Origin: Cyanophora paradoxa
Taxonomy: Eukaryota; Glaucocystophyceae; Cyanophorales; Cyanophoraceae
Assembly: GCA_004431415.1 (NCBI GenBank)
Contig: QPMI01000019.1
Coordinates: 1-58,747, forward strand
DNA length: 58,747 bases
Direction: 5' to 3'
In this document: piece by piece, positions 46,101 through 57,212 of the stretch
How the letters are laid out: each line of letters begins with the position of its first letter
Position numbering within the stretch: the stretch's first letter is position 1
Position numbers and translations under genes: made by a program
Notes under the pieces: generated by a model
The model's database searches: none
Told to the model about the DNA's origin: nothing
The model's input: only the letters and a program-made list of their open reading frames with translations

Positions 46101-49100
46101 GCGCGAGGGCGGGCCCTACCTGCCCCGCTACGTGAGCCCGGTGCTCATGCCGCTCACAAAGTGGTACGCCCACTTGACGGCCAAGCCCCGTGACCTAGAG
46201 CGCGCCGTTGGGCTGCTCTTCACGAACGGCCTCGACGACGCGAAGCAGACGCTGCTCGTTCGCGAACTCGCTCAGGAGGGCCCGAAAGGCATAGTCCTTG
46301 ACCGGTTCCTGGGGGCCTGCGGCCTGCGGCGCCCCGAGCGCCTGCTGCTGGGTCGCCTGGCGCACCGCACCGAGGCTCACTCCCTCGCCTGCGTGATCAA
46401 GGCTGCGGCGACGATCGCCAAGCTCGATTACCGCCTCCAGGAGGGCCCCGATTCGAGCATTGCGATGCTCGCAATCCGCGGTGCCCAACTCAGCCACCCC
46501 GTCACCAAGTGCTCGGGTATTGGCTCGGCGCCTGATCCTGAGGATCTTTGGCCCGACAACCCCAATGAGCTCGACGTCGCCTCGCTGAAAGCTTGGGACG
46601 ACATGCTCTTGTCGTGGGAGCGGCACGCGCCCGCCTCGAAAGTCTGGGGCCTCGCCTCAGACTCGAGCGCACTGCCGGACAGCGAGCGTCTACCGCTGCT
46701 GTCCCTGCTCGTTTCGTCGGCGTACCTGCTCGCTCAGCCGGGCCTGAAATGGCCGGGGATCCAGCACCTGCAGGTCGAACCGAACGGCAACCCGCGGTTC
46801 GACATTACGCCCGACGGGAACGTCTCCCGTACCGTGACGGGCTACCACGCCATGCGCACAGCGCTCGCTGCAGCTCGTGAACTCCTCGACGAGGATTCCG
46901 ACTTCCACGCTTACTGCGTGCAGCTTGTGCTTGCCATAATCCGATTCCGGACCCTTACGGTGCTGCCGGGCGCACTCGGATTCGAGAAGGGCAGCCTTTT
47001 CGCGTGGATTAGCCCTAAGGACGTGGCCCCGCCACTGTCGCTGTTCCAAACATACACGGAGCGGCTGACTGAGGTCGCCGGAGCCACGTGCTTCGACACG
47101 CGCGCCAAGGGCACCGTCCCCGAGCGCGTTATCGCCATGCAAAACAGCCGCCGCGCTCGCTGCATGGCCGGGGAGCCGCCGCTCGTGAACCTGTCCGAGC
47201 TGGTGCAGCACGGCTCAGACCTTGAGGGGTTCCGGGCCATCAAGTTGCTCCCCCGCGTCGCCGTGCGCCGCCTGGCCAGGATCCTCGACCTGCGCCGCCC
47301 CACGGAGTTCAGCAGCTTGCTGTTCTCCGACTGGCTCATGGGCTTGGGGACCTATCACGCCGCCCCCACGGTCGTGGTAGACAGCCCCGTCGGCCCCGGC
47401 GAAGGGCTCCGGTTCCGGGAATTCCCGAATGCCGACCCCCTCATGCTCGGACCGAGCGTTGAAGCGTTCTACGATCGCTCCTACCCGATCACTCGCCGCG
47501 GGCGGTGCTGTGACTACGATGTCATTGAGCTGCTGGCATCCCGCACTGTCCCCCGTGAGGGCCGTGGCCCGCTCCCAGGCGGCGTCCGTGACTCGAGCGA
47601 GTACTCCTGGCTCGTGAACGCCCTCCACGGCGAGTTCTCTGCCGCGAACCGCTGGGGTGAAATGCACCGTAGCATTTTCACCTGGGTTTGCTACTGCATC
47701 TCGCAGTCCGGCGTCCGCGCCGTTGCTCTGCTCGAAAAGCCGCGCGACCGCGTGCGCTTGATGCTGGGCGAGGTACGCCGCCGCTTCACGGCCAAGCGCT
47801 CGCACCGCCCGGTCTGGGATGAGTTCGATGACGACCTCCAGACCAGCGACCGCATGGCTCGCGAGGTCGCCGAGCGTGAGGCCGCCGCCGGCCGCCGTGG
47901 CCGCGGCAAGGGCAAGGTCGACGAAACGACCTCTGCCGCCAAGCCCGCTCGCCCCCGCGGCACAAGCCGCCGGCCCGCCCCCGCCAAGCCGGCAAATGCC
48001 GAGGCTGAGGGCGAAGGGGAAGCGGAAGAGGGCCCCGGCACGACGCCCGAGCGCGTCCAGTACTGCGACAAGTACTGCGTGCTGCTGCCCGACCCGCTCG
48101 GCGGCAACCCGGCCCGCAATCCGACGGCCGAGCAGTACCCGTGGGCTGCTATTCCGCGGCTCGTGCCGCTCACCCTCGGCGAGAACGGGCCGCCCGACGC
48201 GCCCTGCGTGAATGCGACTGCCCCAGTCGTCACGCGTTTCCACCCGAATGCGCTCGACGCTGATGCAGCCATGCACTGCCTTGCCTCCACGCTCATCGCA
48301 AACGTCGAGGGCCATAACCGCGGCATCCCCGCCGCGGTAATGTTGTATGGCCCGCCCGTGCCACCGGCACCGACGTCCATGCAAGGCACCGACGTTCAGG
48401 GCTTGCCCTACGTCGCGGCGATGATGGGGCTCGACGAGTCCATCATGCAGTGGGTCGCGTCGGAGCCCACCCCCGCAAACCGCCTCGATGGGCCGATCAC
48501 GCGCGCCTACTCGGTGCTGAACACCGCCCTGCACCACACGTGCCGCCAGGCGTTTGCGTACCTCGCTCGCCCGCACACGTTCGAGGCGCCCATCGGGGTC
48601 AACCGCGCCAAGCGCGGGCAGCGCTTGGTCGTGTTCCACGAGCCCCGCTTCGGCAGGGGCTTCGGCATCCGTGGCGTCGCCCAGCCCGATGCCCGGGTCC
48701 GCGGCCTCCTGCCAGGAACCCCGATCCAGACGGGCGAGAAGCACGTGAGCACTGAGCTCGACGTGAACAACGTCGATGTCATGGGCGACCCCGTCGGCAC
48801 GACTGCCACGCGCTGCTCGCTTGGTCCCGCCCACGTGGCCATGCAGCACGCCCCGCCCTCTGAGGCGCGTCGCCAGTACGACCGCCTCCCTCGGCGCGTG
48901 TTCGTGCTCGGGTTCGAGCGGCCCCGCCCGCTCGTCGATCCGAAGGACCGCGGGCACCGGAAATACCCGGTCGTCTGCCCGGGCGTGCAGAAGCACGGAC
49001 CCACGTGGTCCCCGTTGCCGCCCCGTGAGTTCGTCGCATCCCTGCTTGCGGGGTATGTGAACAGCATGGCTGCCTGGGTGCTGGGGCACGAGCTGCCCGA

Positions 49101-51513
49101 CCAGCCCCGGCCTGCGCCGGCCACGGGATTCAACCCCCAAATGCACATTGTGGGGCCGACGGCCATATACGAGTTCATGTGGTCCACCTGCTACCGCGCC
49201 GACCCGGCCACTCGTTCCGCGGCCGAGGCAGCAGCTGGGGCCCATGCACGTTCCGCTGACGGCGACGAGCTTTACGCCGTCCTGCAGCACGTCAAGAGCG
49301 GCCAGCTCGGCGAGTCGATTGACGAGTCCGCAGCTCTCGTCATCGCCTCTCAGCTCCCGCTGACCACGGCGTTCTGGCTCTCGATGCCAGACCTGCCGCG
49401 CCCCAACGCCACGCATACGTCCTGGCTGGACAATGCGGCGGACGCCAGCAAGCGCCTCTCGGACGCTCTGCTGCAGATCTGGGGCCTGCCGGCGACGAAG
49501 CAGCTGCGCGCTGTTCTCGCCAAGTACGAGCAGGAGGACGAGCCCCTCCTTTCCGTCCGCCGCCTTGAGCGCATCCTGCCCGCTCGGGTAGCGGCGCACG
49601 GCATGCGCCCGTACTGCCACGTCGAGCGCGATACGTGGGCAGCCAGGCACCTCGTTGCTGGCGCGACGCTCGCGGGCCAGGAGCCCATCGCCTCGGCTCT
49701 CCTGAACTGGGTTCAGAAGATCAATGACGTCCTCTGGCCCATCTTCACGGGCGTGAAGGCGAAGCGGATTATGGTCTCCGACCTCTATCCCGCCCCCGCC
49801 CTGGACACTGTCGCCCAGCAGGGCGCGGCGCCGTTCCCTGCGCCCCCCGAGGCCAGCGGCCTCGGCGACACGGTGGCGGCAATCACGCCGTTCCACTACC
49901 GGCTGCGCGCCGAGCTGCTCCAGAACTGGAACGGGTACACGGCAGAGGATCTGCCCCCGAGCTTGCGCGCCCAGCAGCAGGCCGACCACGCCGTGGCAGC
50001 GACCGCCCAGGCGAAGCCTGTGGCATCGTCCTCTGCCTCGGGCACCACGGGCTCTGGCTCCCGCGAGCCCAGCCCTGCCCCCAAGCGCTCGGCCACGCCC
50101 TCGCCCTCGAGGAAGCAGAGCGAGACGAAGCGCGAGCGCTCCCGCGACCGCCGCGGGCGCCGCCAGAGCCGCGAGGCCGCCGCTTCCCGCGAGCGCACCG
50201 AGTCGCCCCGGCAGGAGTCGTCGAGCTCCCCTGCCCCGACGCGCACGCAGCCGCCGGGCGCCACCGGCCAGCGCCGCGAGCGGCCGCGTATCCTGCAGGG
50301 CAGCCGCGTGACCGTTCGCGGCACCTTGCCCAGCACCTCGTCCACGGGACCTGAGTCCCTCGACCTGGCTGACATGGACGACGCCGAATTCACTGCCTAT
50401 GCCCGCCAGCATGGCCTTGAGTTCGAGCCGGACCCGGCCGAGGACACGCGCCAGCGCCTCCTCGCCGAGGCCGAGCGCCGCAGCAAGCGCGCCCGCGTTG
50501 CTGCCCAGTCCACCGCGGAACTGGCCCCCGCGCCGTTCCCGTACCCGTACCCGGCGTCGATGGGCCCGCCCCCGCCGCGCGTACCCGGTTGGGGGTTGCC
50601 GCCGCCCCCACTCTTGCCGCAAATCGCCGGCCCGCACGGCTATTACTGGCCGCACGGCCTCATGTACCCGCCTGCGGGTCCCGCGGCCAGCTCGAGCTCC
50701 GGCCAGGCACCGCCGGCCACGGACGAGAATGTGGGCAGTGCCCACTACCAGGCCGCCAAGAACTGGCGCGCGCGCCTGCGGCTCCTGCTCGAGCGCAACG
50801 CTCAGCCGGCCGTCTTGTCTGAGATGCTCGATGAGATCGCCACGGCCGCGGGCCATGATCTCACCGGCACCACCTTGCCGAGCGGCGCCTCTTGGGCGGC
50901 ACGGAACGCCGCTGCGACGGTGTGGGCCGCAAATTACCCGGGCATGGAGCAGTTCGATCGCATTGAATCTGAACTGCTGCGCCTCATCGGCCTCGCCCAG
51001 GAGGCCAAAGCCGAGGGCCGCTGCCGCCCCGCACACCGCGCCATTCTCCGTATCTACGGCGATGGTGACGATGAGGATGACTTCGCGACGCGCGCTGCAC
51101 TGCAGCCGCGGGCCATCGCCGAGCGCGCCTTGGCCTCCGCCGCTGCCGGCAGCGAGCCGACGCCCGTCATCGACGGAGCGGATCGCAAGTCCTCTGCCGC
51201 TCCGACGAGCCGCTCCGAGGGCTCCACGCCCGCTCCAGCAAGCAGCGCGCCGCGCTGCACTTCCAGGCTCCTGAGCCTGACGAACTCGTGGCTACGGCCC
51301 CGACCGCCCCACGGACCTCGCGGTCCCGGAGTCCCCGGATGGCGCGCCCGACGGCCGCCTGAACGCCCCGGTCCCGATCGCGAAAGTTATCGACGGGATC
51401 AACGGTCTCCCGCACGATTTCCGGCGCCTGCTCCTGCAGTGCCCGGGCTTCGTCTATGCCTTGCATGCCGACGGCACGCTCGGCGAGAGCACGCGCGTCA
51501 AATTCATTTTTGA
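37112..51513 (+). CDS. ORF2: very large unrecognised protein between Gag and Pol
   Basis: The ATG at 37112 overlaps the Gag stop as TGATG. The frame runs 37112-37403, is interrupted by the nested non-LTR element, and resumes at 45923-51513. The two parts sum to 5,883 nt, exactly 1,961 codons, so the frame is perfectly restored. The N terminus is acidic (MPVGTDSDSDEAAAVAAV). A globular lobe spans about 46040-47870 (for example LMPLTKWYAHLTAKPRDLER). A basic Gly/Arg/Lys linker (RRGRGKGKVDE) leads to a second lobe at about 48055-49960 (YCDKYCVLLPDPLGGNPARN). An RS-like tract (KRERSRDRRGRRQSREAA) and a Pro/Tyr-rich stretch follow, then a helical end (AAKNWRARLRLLLERNAQPA). It is not a known Gag, Pol or Env family to me. 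Possible roles include an accessory capsid, RNA-binding or transport function. Confidence 0.7.
37404..37972 (-). other. 3' UTR of the nested non-LTR element
   Basis: This is 569 bp after the end of the polyprotein frame on the minus strand. The outer 250 bp are AT-rich; the minus-strand 3' terminus reads about GTGCTAATGCAAGAGACCAT with no A tail. A 46-codon plus-strand frame at 37438-37578 is not considered a gene. Confidence 0.5.
37973..44831 (-). pseudogene. Endonuclease-RT-RNase H polyprotein of the non-LTR element, frameshifted
   Basis: Start is at ATG 44831 (MKKKTKSAAAA). The endonuclease shows MTFNTRGSSAYKLQQLEEF and VAGVQEL (about 44.5 kb), LLLGDWNSVP (about 44.1 kb) and SDHYPAFADF (about 43.6 kb), which include the catalytic Glu, Asp-Asn and Asp-His positions. 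RT motifs on the minus strand are NLRPITLQEVALKL, NYGFRPGCSTDDAL, LQDIRRAYDSVSW and CGLPQGGVESP (42.2-41.7 kb), then YADD in GVAYADDTKWM (about 41.5 kb). RNase H is complete: WTDGSLKKG, NNKAELQAA, LHTDSQNV, VKAHSDEDMHELNDAADRAA (39.5-39.0 kb). A zinc finger CALC...TLEHVLTC ends the protein. The frame changes at least five times (near 44.7, 44.4, 43.7, between RT motifs B and C, near 40.1, and inside the zinc finger), so this copy looks inactive unless these are assembly indels. Confidence 0.8.
44832..45902 (-). other. 5' region of the nested non-LTR element
   Basis: This is 1.07 kb upstream of the polyprotein start. A 149-codon minus-strand frame (45296-45745) begins MPAVLSRFALKSDLSPPNPW but shows no zinc knuckle or coiled coil and is not supported as ORF1. 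The region probably holds the internal promoter (inference). Confidence 0.4.
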
Positions 51514-51889
51514 CACTGGCGCAATGGGAGATGTTGGCGAGAAAAAGCACATGCCGCCCGGCACGCGCTACACGGGTGTGAAGGTCCTCCGGGCCTTCCT
51601 CCACCACGCCACGATCACGGCTGAGATTGCTCATGTCGTGCTGCGCTTCGGCGATGTGTACGTCTCGCGAGCGGTGTACGTCGTCCCCGACGGCTCGCTC
51701 GGCCCGAACGCCGACATGCTCCTGGGCATCGGCACGATCATGAGGATCGAGGGGCGGATTGACACCACCAGCTCGGGCTGGTGCCTGCACGCGCGCGACG
51801 CGCACTTCCGCCCCCACGTGATCCCTTTTCTGTGCCCGGACAATCAAAGGGGCCTCTCCTTGTCCGGGTGCTCCGCCCCGTCGTCCTAA
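51277..51889 (+). CDS. Retropepsin-like aspartic protease of the LTR element
   Basis: The frame is +1 relative to ORF2 and overlaps its last 237 nt. The active-site motif is FIFDTGAMGDVGEKK, with the DTGA codons at 51512-51523. A flap-like segment (RYTGVKVLRAFLHHATITAE) and a C-terminal hydrophobic-Gly motif (NADMLLGIGTIMRI) follow, as in retropepsins that act as dimers. The protease would cleave Gag, ORF2 and Pol. The frame ends at 51889 while Pol coding continues in the frame open from 51781. Whether the ORF2-protease and protease-Pol changes are programmed or mutational cannot be told from one copy. Confidence 0.7.
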
Positions 51890-54800
51890 AGGACGCCCGC
51901 GAATGGATGGTCCGCTGCGTGTTGGACGGCCCTGCGCCGCCAGCGGACCAGGCCCCGACGCTCGCCGTCGGGCCGGCGCCTGACTCCCTGTCAGCGCTCG
52001 GGGTACTCGCGCCCCACCAGTTGCACCGCCGGCCTGCCGAGGGCGGCAGCCTGCACGTGCGACTAGTAAACCCCGCCAATGAGCCCGTCCTGCTTCCCGC
52101 TGGGGCCATTGTAGCGGTGGCGGAGGCTAATAACCTGCCGCCCGGCGACTTTGGGTTCGACCCGCCGCCCGACGACGCGTCGGCGCGCACCGTCGCCGAC
52201 TCTTTCATTCGCACGCTGCGAGCCTTCTACCCTAAGCGAGGGCAAGGCTTCCGCGCGATGCGCCGCCGAGCCAATCGAACGGCTGCGGCTTACACGGCAG
52301 CTGAGGGCACCACGCCGCCCCAGCACCCCGCTCCAGGGCCTATTTTCGCGGCACCCGCCGCCCGGCAGTCCGAAGCGACTGTAGCCACTGAGCAGGAGCC
52401 TGCGCCGAGCGCGCCTCCCTTGTTCGTCCGCATGCTGCGCGACGACGGCAGTGAGGGCGAAGACGTCCCCATTGTCACAATGGAGGGCCTCGCGCTTTGT
52501 GACGAGCCCGTGTCCTCGGACACCGACTCTGAACGCGAGCGCGAGGACGGGTACCTTGGCTGGACCTCGCCCGAGGAGCGCGAGCGCACCAGGCCCGCCC
52601 GCCGCGCTGAACGCGCCGCACGCCGCCGCGCCCACGCGGCTCGCGCTGCACGCCAGGGGGCTAACGCAGTCCCCACCAATCCCTCCGGGGATCAAATAAA
52701 TCTCGCTGCCGAGGCAGCTGAGCCGCCGGCGCCCGCGCCGAGCGGGGCCGCTCGCCCGCCTGCACCGGCGCCAGCAGCGCTGGCAGGCCCCGGCTGCTCT
52801 GTCCGGACAACGGAAGCGCCCGCGCCCTCCGTAGCCGAGTCCTCCGCCGCGCGCGGCAAGGACAAGGGCAAGGCGCCGCTGCGAGCCGCCCCTCCGGGCC
52901 CCGCGCCTGGCCCCTCCCACGGTGGCGCCCCGCGGGCACCGCCGGAAGCGACGGGGACGTCGTCTTCCGAAGAGGAGGAGTGGAACCGTGCACGCGCGAA
53001 GATCCCGGAATGCGGCTCGCATCCGGCGATGAGCGCTACGGAACGCGCCGAGCTAGAGGCTCTGCTGAAGCGCTACTCGCGCGCGTTCGCCGACTCGGTC
53101 ACGGCCACTGAGGGCACGGCCAATCTCCTCCATTACGAGCACGTGATCCGATTGACCTCACGGCTGCCCGTCTTCACGCCCCCGCGGCGTGTAAGCCCGC
53201 ACGCCGAGGCCTTCGCCCGTGACGAAATAAAGCGGCTCCTTGAGCTGGGCCTGATCCAGCCCTCGCAAGCCGCCTATGGCTCGCCGGTCGTGCTCGCTCC
53301 TAAGAAGGACGGCACCTGGCGGTTCTGCGTCGATTACCGACGCTTAAATGCGATCACCGAGCGCGATGTCTTTCCCTTGCCACGGATTGACGATCAGCTG
53401 GACCGCCTGCGGGGTCCATGATCTTCTCGACCGTCGACGCGACGGCGGGATTCTGGCAGCTGCCGCTGGACCCCGCGTCCCGGCAGTACACGGCCTTCGT
53501 GGTGCCCTGGGCCACTACGAGTGGCGCGTGACCCCGTTTGGCGTGACCAACGGGCCGGCCGCCTTCTCGCGCGCCGTGACGGCCATCCTCGGCCCCTGCT
53601 CACGACTTGCGTCACCGCGTATATCGACGATATCACGGTGTTCTCGCCAAGCGTGCCCCAGCACCTGCTGGACCTCGAGGCCCTGTTCCGCGCTATCATG
53701 CCGGCGAACTTGCGCCTGAAACCCTCCAAGTGCCGCTTCGGGGTGGCGGAGGTGGCCTTGCTCGGGCACCTCGTCTCGGCCGAAGGGATCCGCCAGGACC
53801 CCGCGAAGCTGGCGTTCATTCGCCAGTACCCGCCGCCTGCGAACGCTGACCAATTGAGGTCGTTCCTGGGCTTGGCTGGGTACTACCGGCGTTTCGTGAA
53901 CGGGTTCGCCCGTGTCACCCACCCGCTGCAGCGCCTGCTGCTTCGGGACGCCGTGTGGCAATGGACCGAGGTCCACCAAGCCGCCTTCGAGGCGCTGAAG
54001 GCCGCCCTGCTCGAGGATCTGGTACTTGGGTACCCGGATTTTGAGCGGCCCTTCATCCTGTCGACCGACGCGTCGACGTACGCCATCGGCGCGATCCTGT
54101 CGCAATCCGATGGCGGCTCGCCCGCCCGTGAGCGGCCCATCGCGTTCATCAGTCGAACGCTGGCGCCCGCTGAGCGGAACTACACCGCCACCGAGCTCGA
54201 GTGCCTGGCGGTTGTATGGGCAATAAAATACTGGCGGCACTTCCTCCTGGGAGGGCCCCAGTTCCTGGTCCGGACGGACCACCAGGCGCTCCAGTGGTTG
54301 CGCTCGCGCGAGGCGACCTCGGGAAGGCTGGGACGCTGGTCCCTCCTCCTGCAGTCCTACGACTTTGTCGTAGAGTACCGCGCGGGGCGCAACAACGGAG
54401 GGCCCGACGCCTGCTCGCGGCCCCCGCTGAACCACCCGGTTCTCGCGCCCGGCGGCGCCGACGGCAGCTCGGCTGCGCCCGACGCGTTGGCTGGCGCCAC
54501 GGGGCACGGCGTGCCCCAGCCCGGCGACCTTGACGAGCCTCTGCCGCTGTTTGCAGTCGCTCTCGCCGCCGAAGGCGCTGCGGAGGCCCGGGTAGCGGTG
54601 GAGGCCCCGCCGGGCCCCCGCCTGACCGAGCTCGCCGACGAGCCGGCCGAGGCCGCGCCGCCGCCCCCGCGTCAGCGTCCGAGCCCGCCGAGGCCGCGGC
54701 GCCCGCGCTCCGCCCAGCCGGGCGGAGATCCTCGTCGCGCGGCGACAGGCCCGCCTCCGGCGCCAGCTCGCCTTCGAGGGCGCTCCCGCCGCAAGGCGGA

Positions 54801-55455
54801 CGTCCAGCCCGCCCAGGGGCCGCGTCCGCGTCGGACGCGCGCGCCGCCTGAGGCTTTCCAGGAGGGCTCTGACGACGAGCCCGTCCCCCTGCCGCGCGCG
54901 CGCCCCGAGCCGCGCCGGCGCGCGCCGAGGCTGAGCCCGCGGGGCCCCGGCGCCGCCCGAGCCCCGAGCTCCTGCCGCGGGCAGGAGGCGCCCCTGCCAG
55001 CGGCGCCGGCGCTGCCGCAGGCCGGCCCGCCCACTCGGCGCGGCCAGAAGCCCACCACCTGGGCTGAAGTGCGCCAAGGGTGGACGAGTGGCACCGCCTC
55101 GCCGTCGCGCAAGGCCTGCCCCCGGCCCCGCGCTCTCCGAGCCCGCCGCCGGCGCCCGAGTCCGACCCGATGGAGCTGGGCTCCGACGGCGAGGCCGCGC
55201 CGCCTGTGCCCGAGCCTGAGACCCCGCGCCAGGCGCAGGAGCCGAGCTCGACGAGGATGGGTTCCCCGTGGCCCTCCTCGAGCACGTACGCCGCCGGCTC
55301 CCCTTGGGGCCGCGGCGCTACGAGGGGCCATCGCGCCCCTGCCGCGCGACCTGCGACCGCCTGAGGCCCCGCGCCGGGCAAGACGCCCGCAAAGCGGACA
55401 ACCCGCGCCACTGGCGCTGCGGCCCGCCGCTGTACCCTCACCAGGACGACCCTGA
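51781..55455 (+). pseudogene. pol: Pol: reverse transcriptase and RNase H (Ty3/gypsy), frameshifted in RT
   Basis: A long Pro-rich N-terminal region (51.8-53.0 kb) leads to RT. RT reads GLIQPSQAAYGSPVVLAPKK and YRRLNAITERDVFPLPRIDD in frame 1, FSTVDATAGFWQLPLDP in frame 3, YEWRVTPFGVTNGPAAFSRA in frame 2, then YIDDITVFS in frame 1 with YIDD at 53620-53631. There are thus three frame changes within about 230 nt. RNase H is intact: LSTDASTYAIGAILSQ, NYTATELECLAVVWA, FLVRTDHQALQWL, and GPDACSRPP at the end. About 340 codons of Pro/Arg/Ala-rich linker follow before the stop near 55455. The order RT-RNase H before integrase is typical of Ty3/gypsy. Confidence 0.85.
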
Positions 55456-57212
55456 TGAGGGGCCCGAGGCGGCGCCCCGGCGGCGTCGTCCTCCGCGGCC
55501 GCATCGACCGCCGCCGCGACGGCCGGCTCCTCTGAGCCGCCGGCCGCCTCCGAGGCGCCCTCGAGCGGCGACGCCGGCTCAAGTGGCGGCCCGGCCGCGG
55601 GCCTGGAACGAGAGGTCCTCTCGTCCAGCGCCATCGCCCCCGGCCCTGAGCTGGGCGAGGTCCGAGACCGCCGCAAGCCGCGCTTGCTCGAGCTGGTCCA
55701 GGACACTTGGGATTGCGCTCCGCCGCCTTCCCTCGACGGGCCCTTGCCCGAGACCCTGCGGCACATGTTCCCTGCCCGGCGAGTCAGGCTGCTCGCCGCG
55801 CAGAAGGCGGACCCGCTGTGCCGCAAGCTGTTCTCCTGGCTAGAGAACGGTGTGAACGAGGCCCGCTGCACGCGCGCCTCTTGCCACACGGGCGACTGCT
55901 ACCTCTGCAGTCAGGCCAAGGCGGCCTTCATCGGATTCGCTGGGAAATTCGACGTGGACACCGACGGCGTGCTTGTCCGCCGCCCGGTCGCGCCTCACGG
56001 CCGCTTCGTGCCCGTCCTGCCTGAGTCCTGGCAGGACCGCGTCCTGTACGCTTACCACGATGGGTGGGGCCACCGCGGCGCCTCGATCGTCGCCCGCCGG
56101 ATCCTGCTGAGGTTCTGGTGGCCGGGCATGCTCGCAGCCGTAGCCCGCTACGTGCGGAGCTGCCCCTGCTGCCAGTTCGCCAAGGCTGTGAAGCCGCGGC
56201 GAACCGCGATCGCAGTCATCGAGGCCGAGGGCCGGAATGACTTGTGGCAGGTGGACGTGTTCCACCTCGACCCGACGCCGCGCGGCAACCGCTATTTGGT
56301 CGCCTGGGTGAACGCGTGGGACAAGTACACGTGGCTGTACCCGAAGGCCGACCTGGACGGCTGGTCCATGCTCGAGATGGGCCGAGACTTCGTCTCGAAT
56401 GAGGGTGTGCCGCTGCGCCTCCTCATGGACAATGGGTCCAGCCTGAAGGGCGGCCCGTTCAACGAGTACTTCCGGAAGCTCGGGACTCGTTTCATTTACG
56501 CCGCGGCGTACCACCATTCGACGAATGGGCTGGTAGAGCGGCTGGGAGGCGTCGTGAAGACGCTGCTCCACGCGGCGTGCCGCGCCGAGCGCGAGCCGAT
56601 GCACGAGTGGGACCAGCACGTGCACGAAGTGCAGCTGGCGCTCCGCACGACCGTGCACGCGGCCACGGGCTACTCGCCCGCGCTCCTGCACCTGGGGCAC
56701 GAGCTCACGCTGCCCGCGGACGTGCGCTTCGGGGTCGAAATGCTCGACACCCTTAGCTACGCCGACTACGTCGCGACCGTAGTGCGCGCCGCGAAGAGCC
56801 GCGATGACGCGGTCCGCGAGCACCGCCGCTGGTACCGCCGCCAAATGGTGCACCGGACGGGTGACCTGCCGGACCGTCGCCGCTTCGAAGTGGGCGACAA
56901 AGTCCTGTGCTGGCTGGGCGACCGTGACAAGGGTTGTTTAACTCCTGGGTCGGCCCGTTCACCGTCATGGACGTGCACCCGGGCGGTACACGTACGTCGT
57001 GCGCGGCCTGGCCCGGCCCTACGGCGCCGTGGGCGCTGTCCGCCAGAAGGCCCGCGACACCCGCGAGACGATCGTGCACATCGATTGCATGATCCCGTTC
57101 CGCATGCACGATGCGAACGCGCCCGCGCGGCCGGCCCGAGGGCGACCGCGGGCGGCGGGCGTACCGGGAGCCGCGGCCGCAGCGCCGGCGGCCCCGGCGG
57201 GAGCAGCATGAA
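55456..57212 (+). pseudogene. Integrase with HHCC, D,D35E core and GPY/F-like end
   Basis: The frame is open from before 55684 (LLELVQDTWD) to about 56940. The zinc domain shows YHDGWGHRGASIVARRILL and SCPCCQFAK. Catalytic residues are Asp in WQVDVFHLD (56254-56256), Asp in LLMDNGSSLKG (56428-56430) and Glu in NGLVERLGGVVK (56536-56538); the last two are 35 residues apart, the canonical D,D35E spacing. After GDKVLCWLGDRDKG the frame shifts and SWVGPFTVMDVHPGG appears in another frame, a GPY/F-like module; YVVRGLARPYGAVG continues in a third frame to a stop near 57211. The protein inserts the cDNA. At least two frameshifts affect only its C terminus. Confidence 0.8.

Noticed and set aside
47215-51036. 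A 1,273-codon minus-strand frame opposite ORF2
   Set aside because: High-GC coding DNA often leaves the opposite strand open. The sense frame has domain-like structure and joins Gag and the nested-insertion junction exactly; the antisense product has no motif.
37112-51513. ORF2 as an envelope-like protein
   Set aside because: No signal peptide, no convincing transmembrane anchor and no Cys-rich ectodomain; position is before Pol, not after it.
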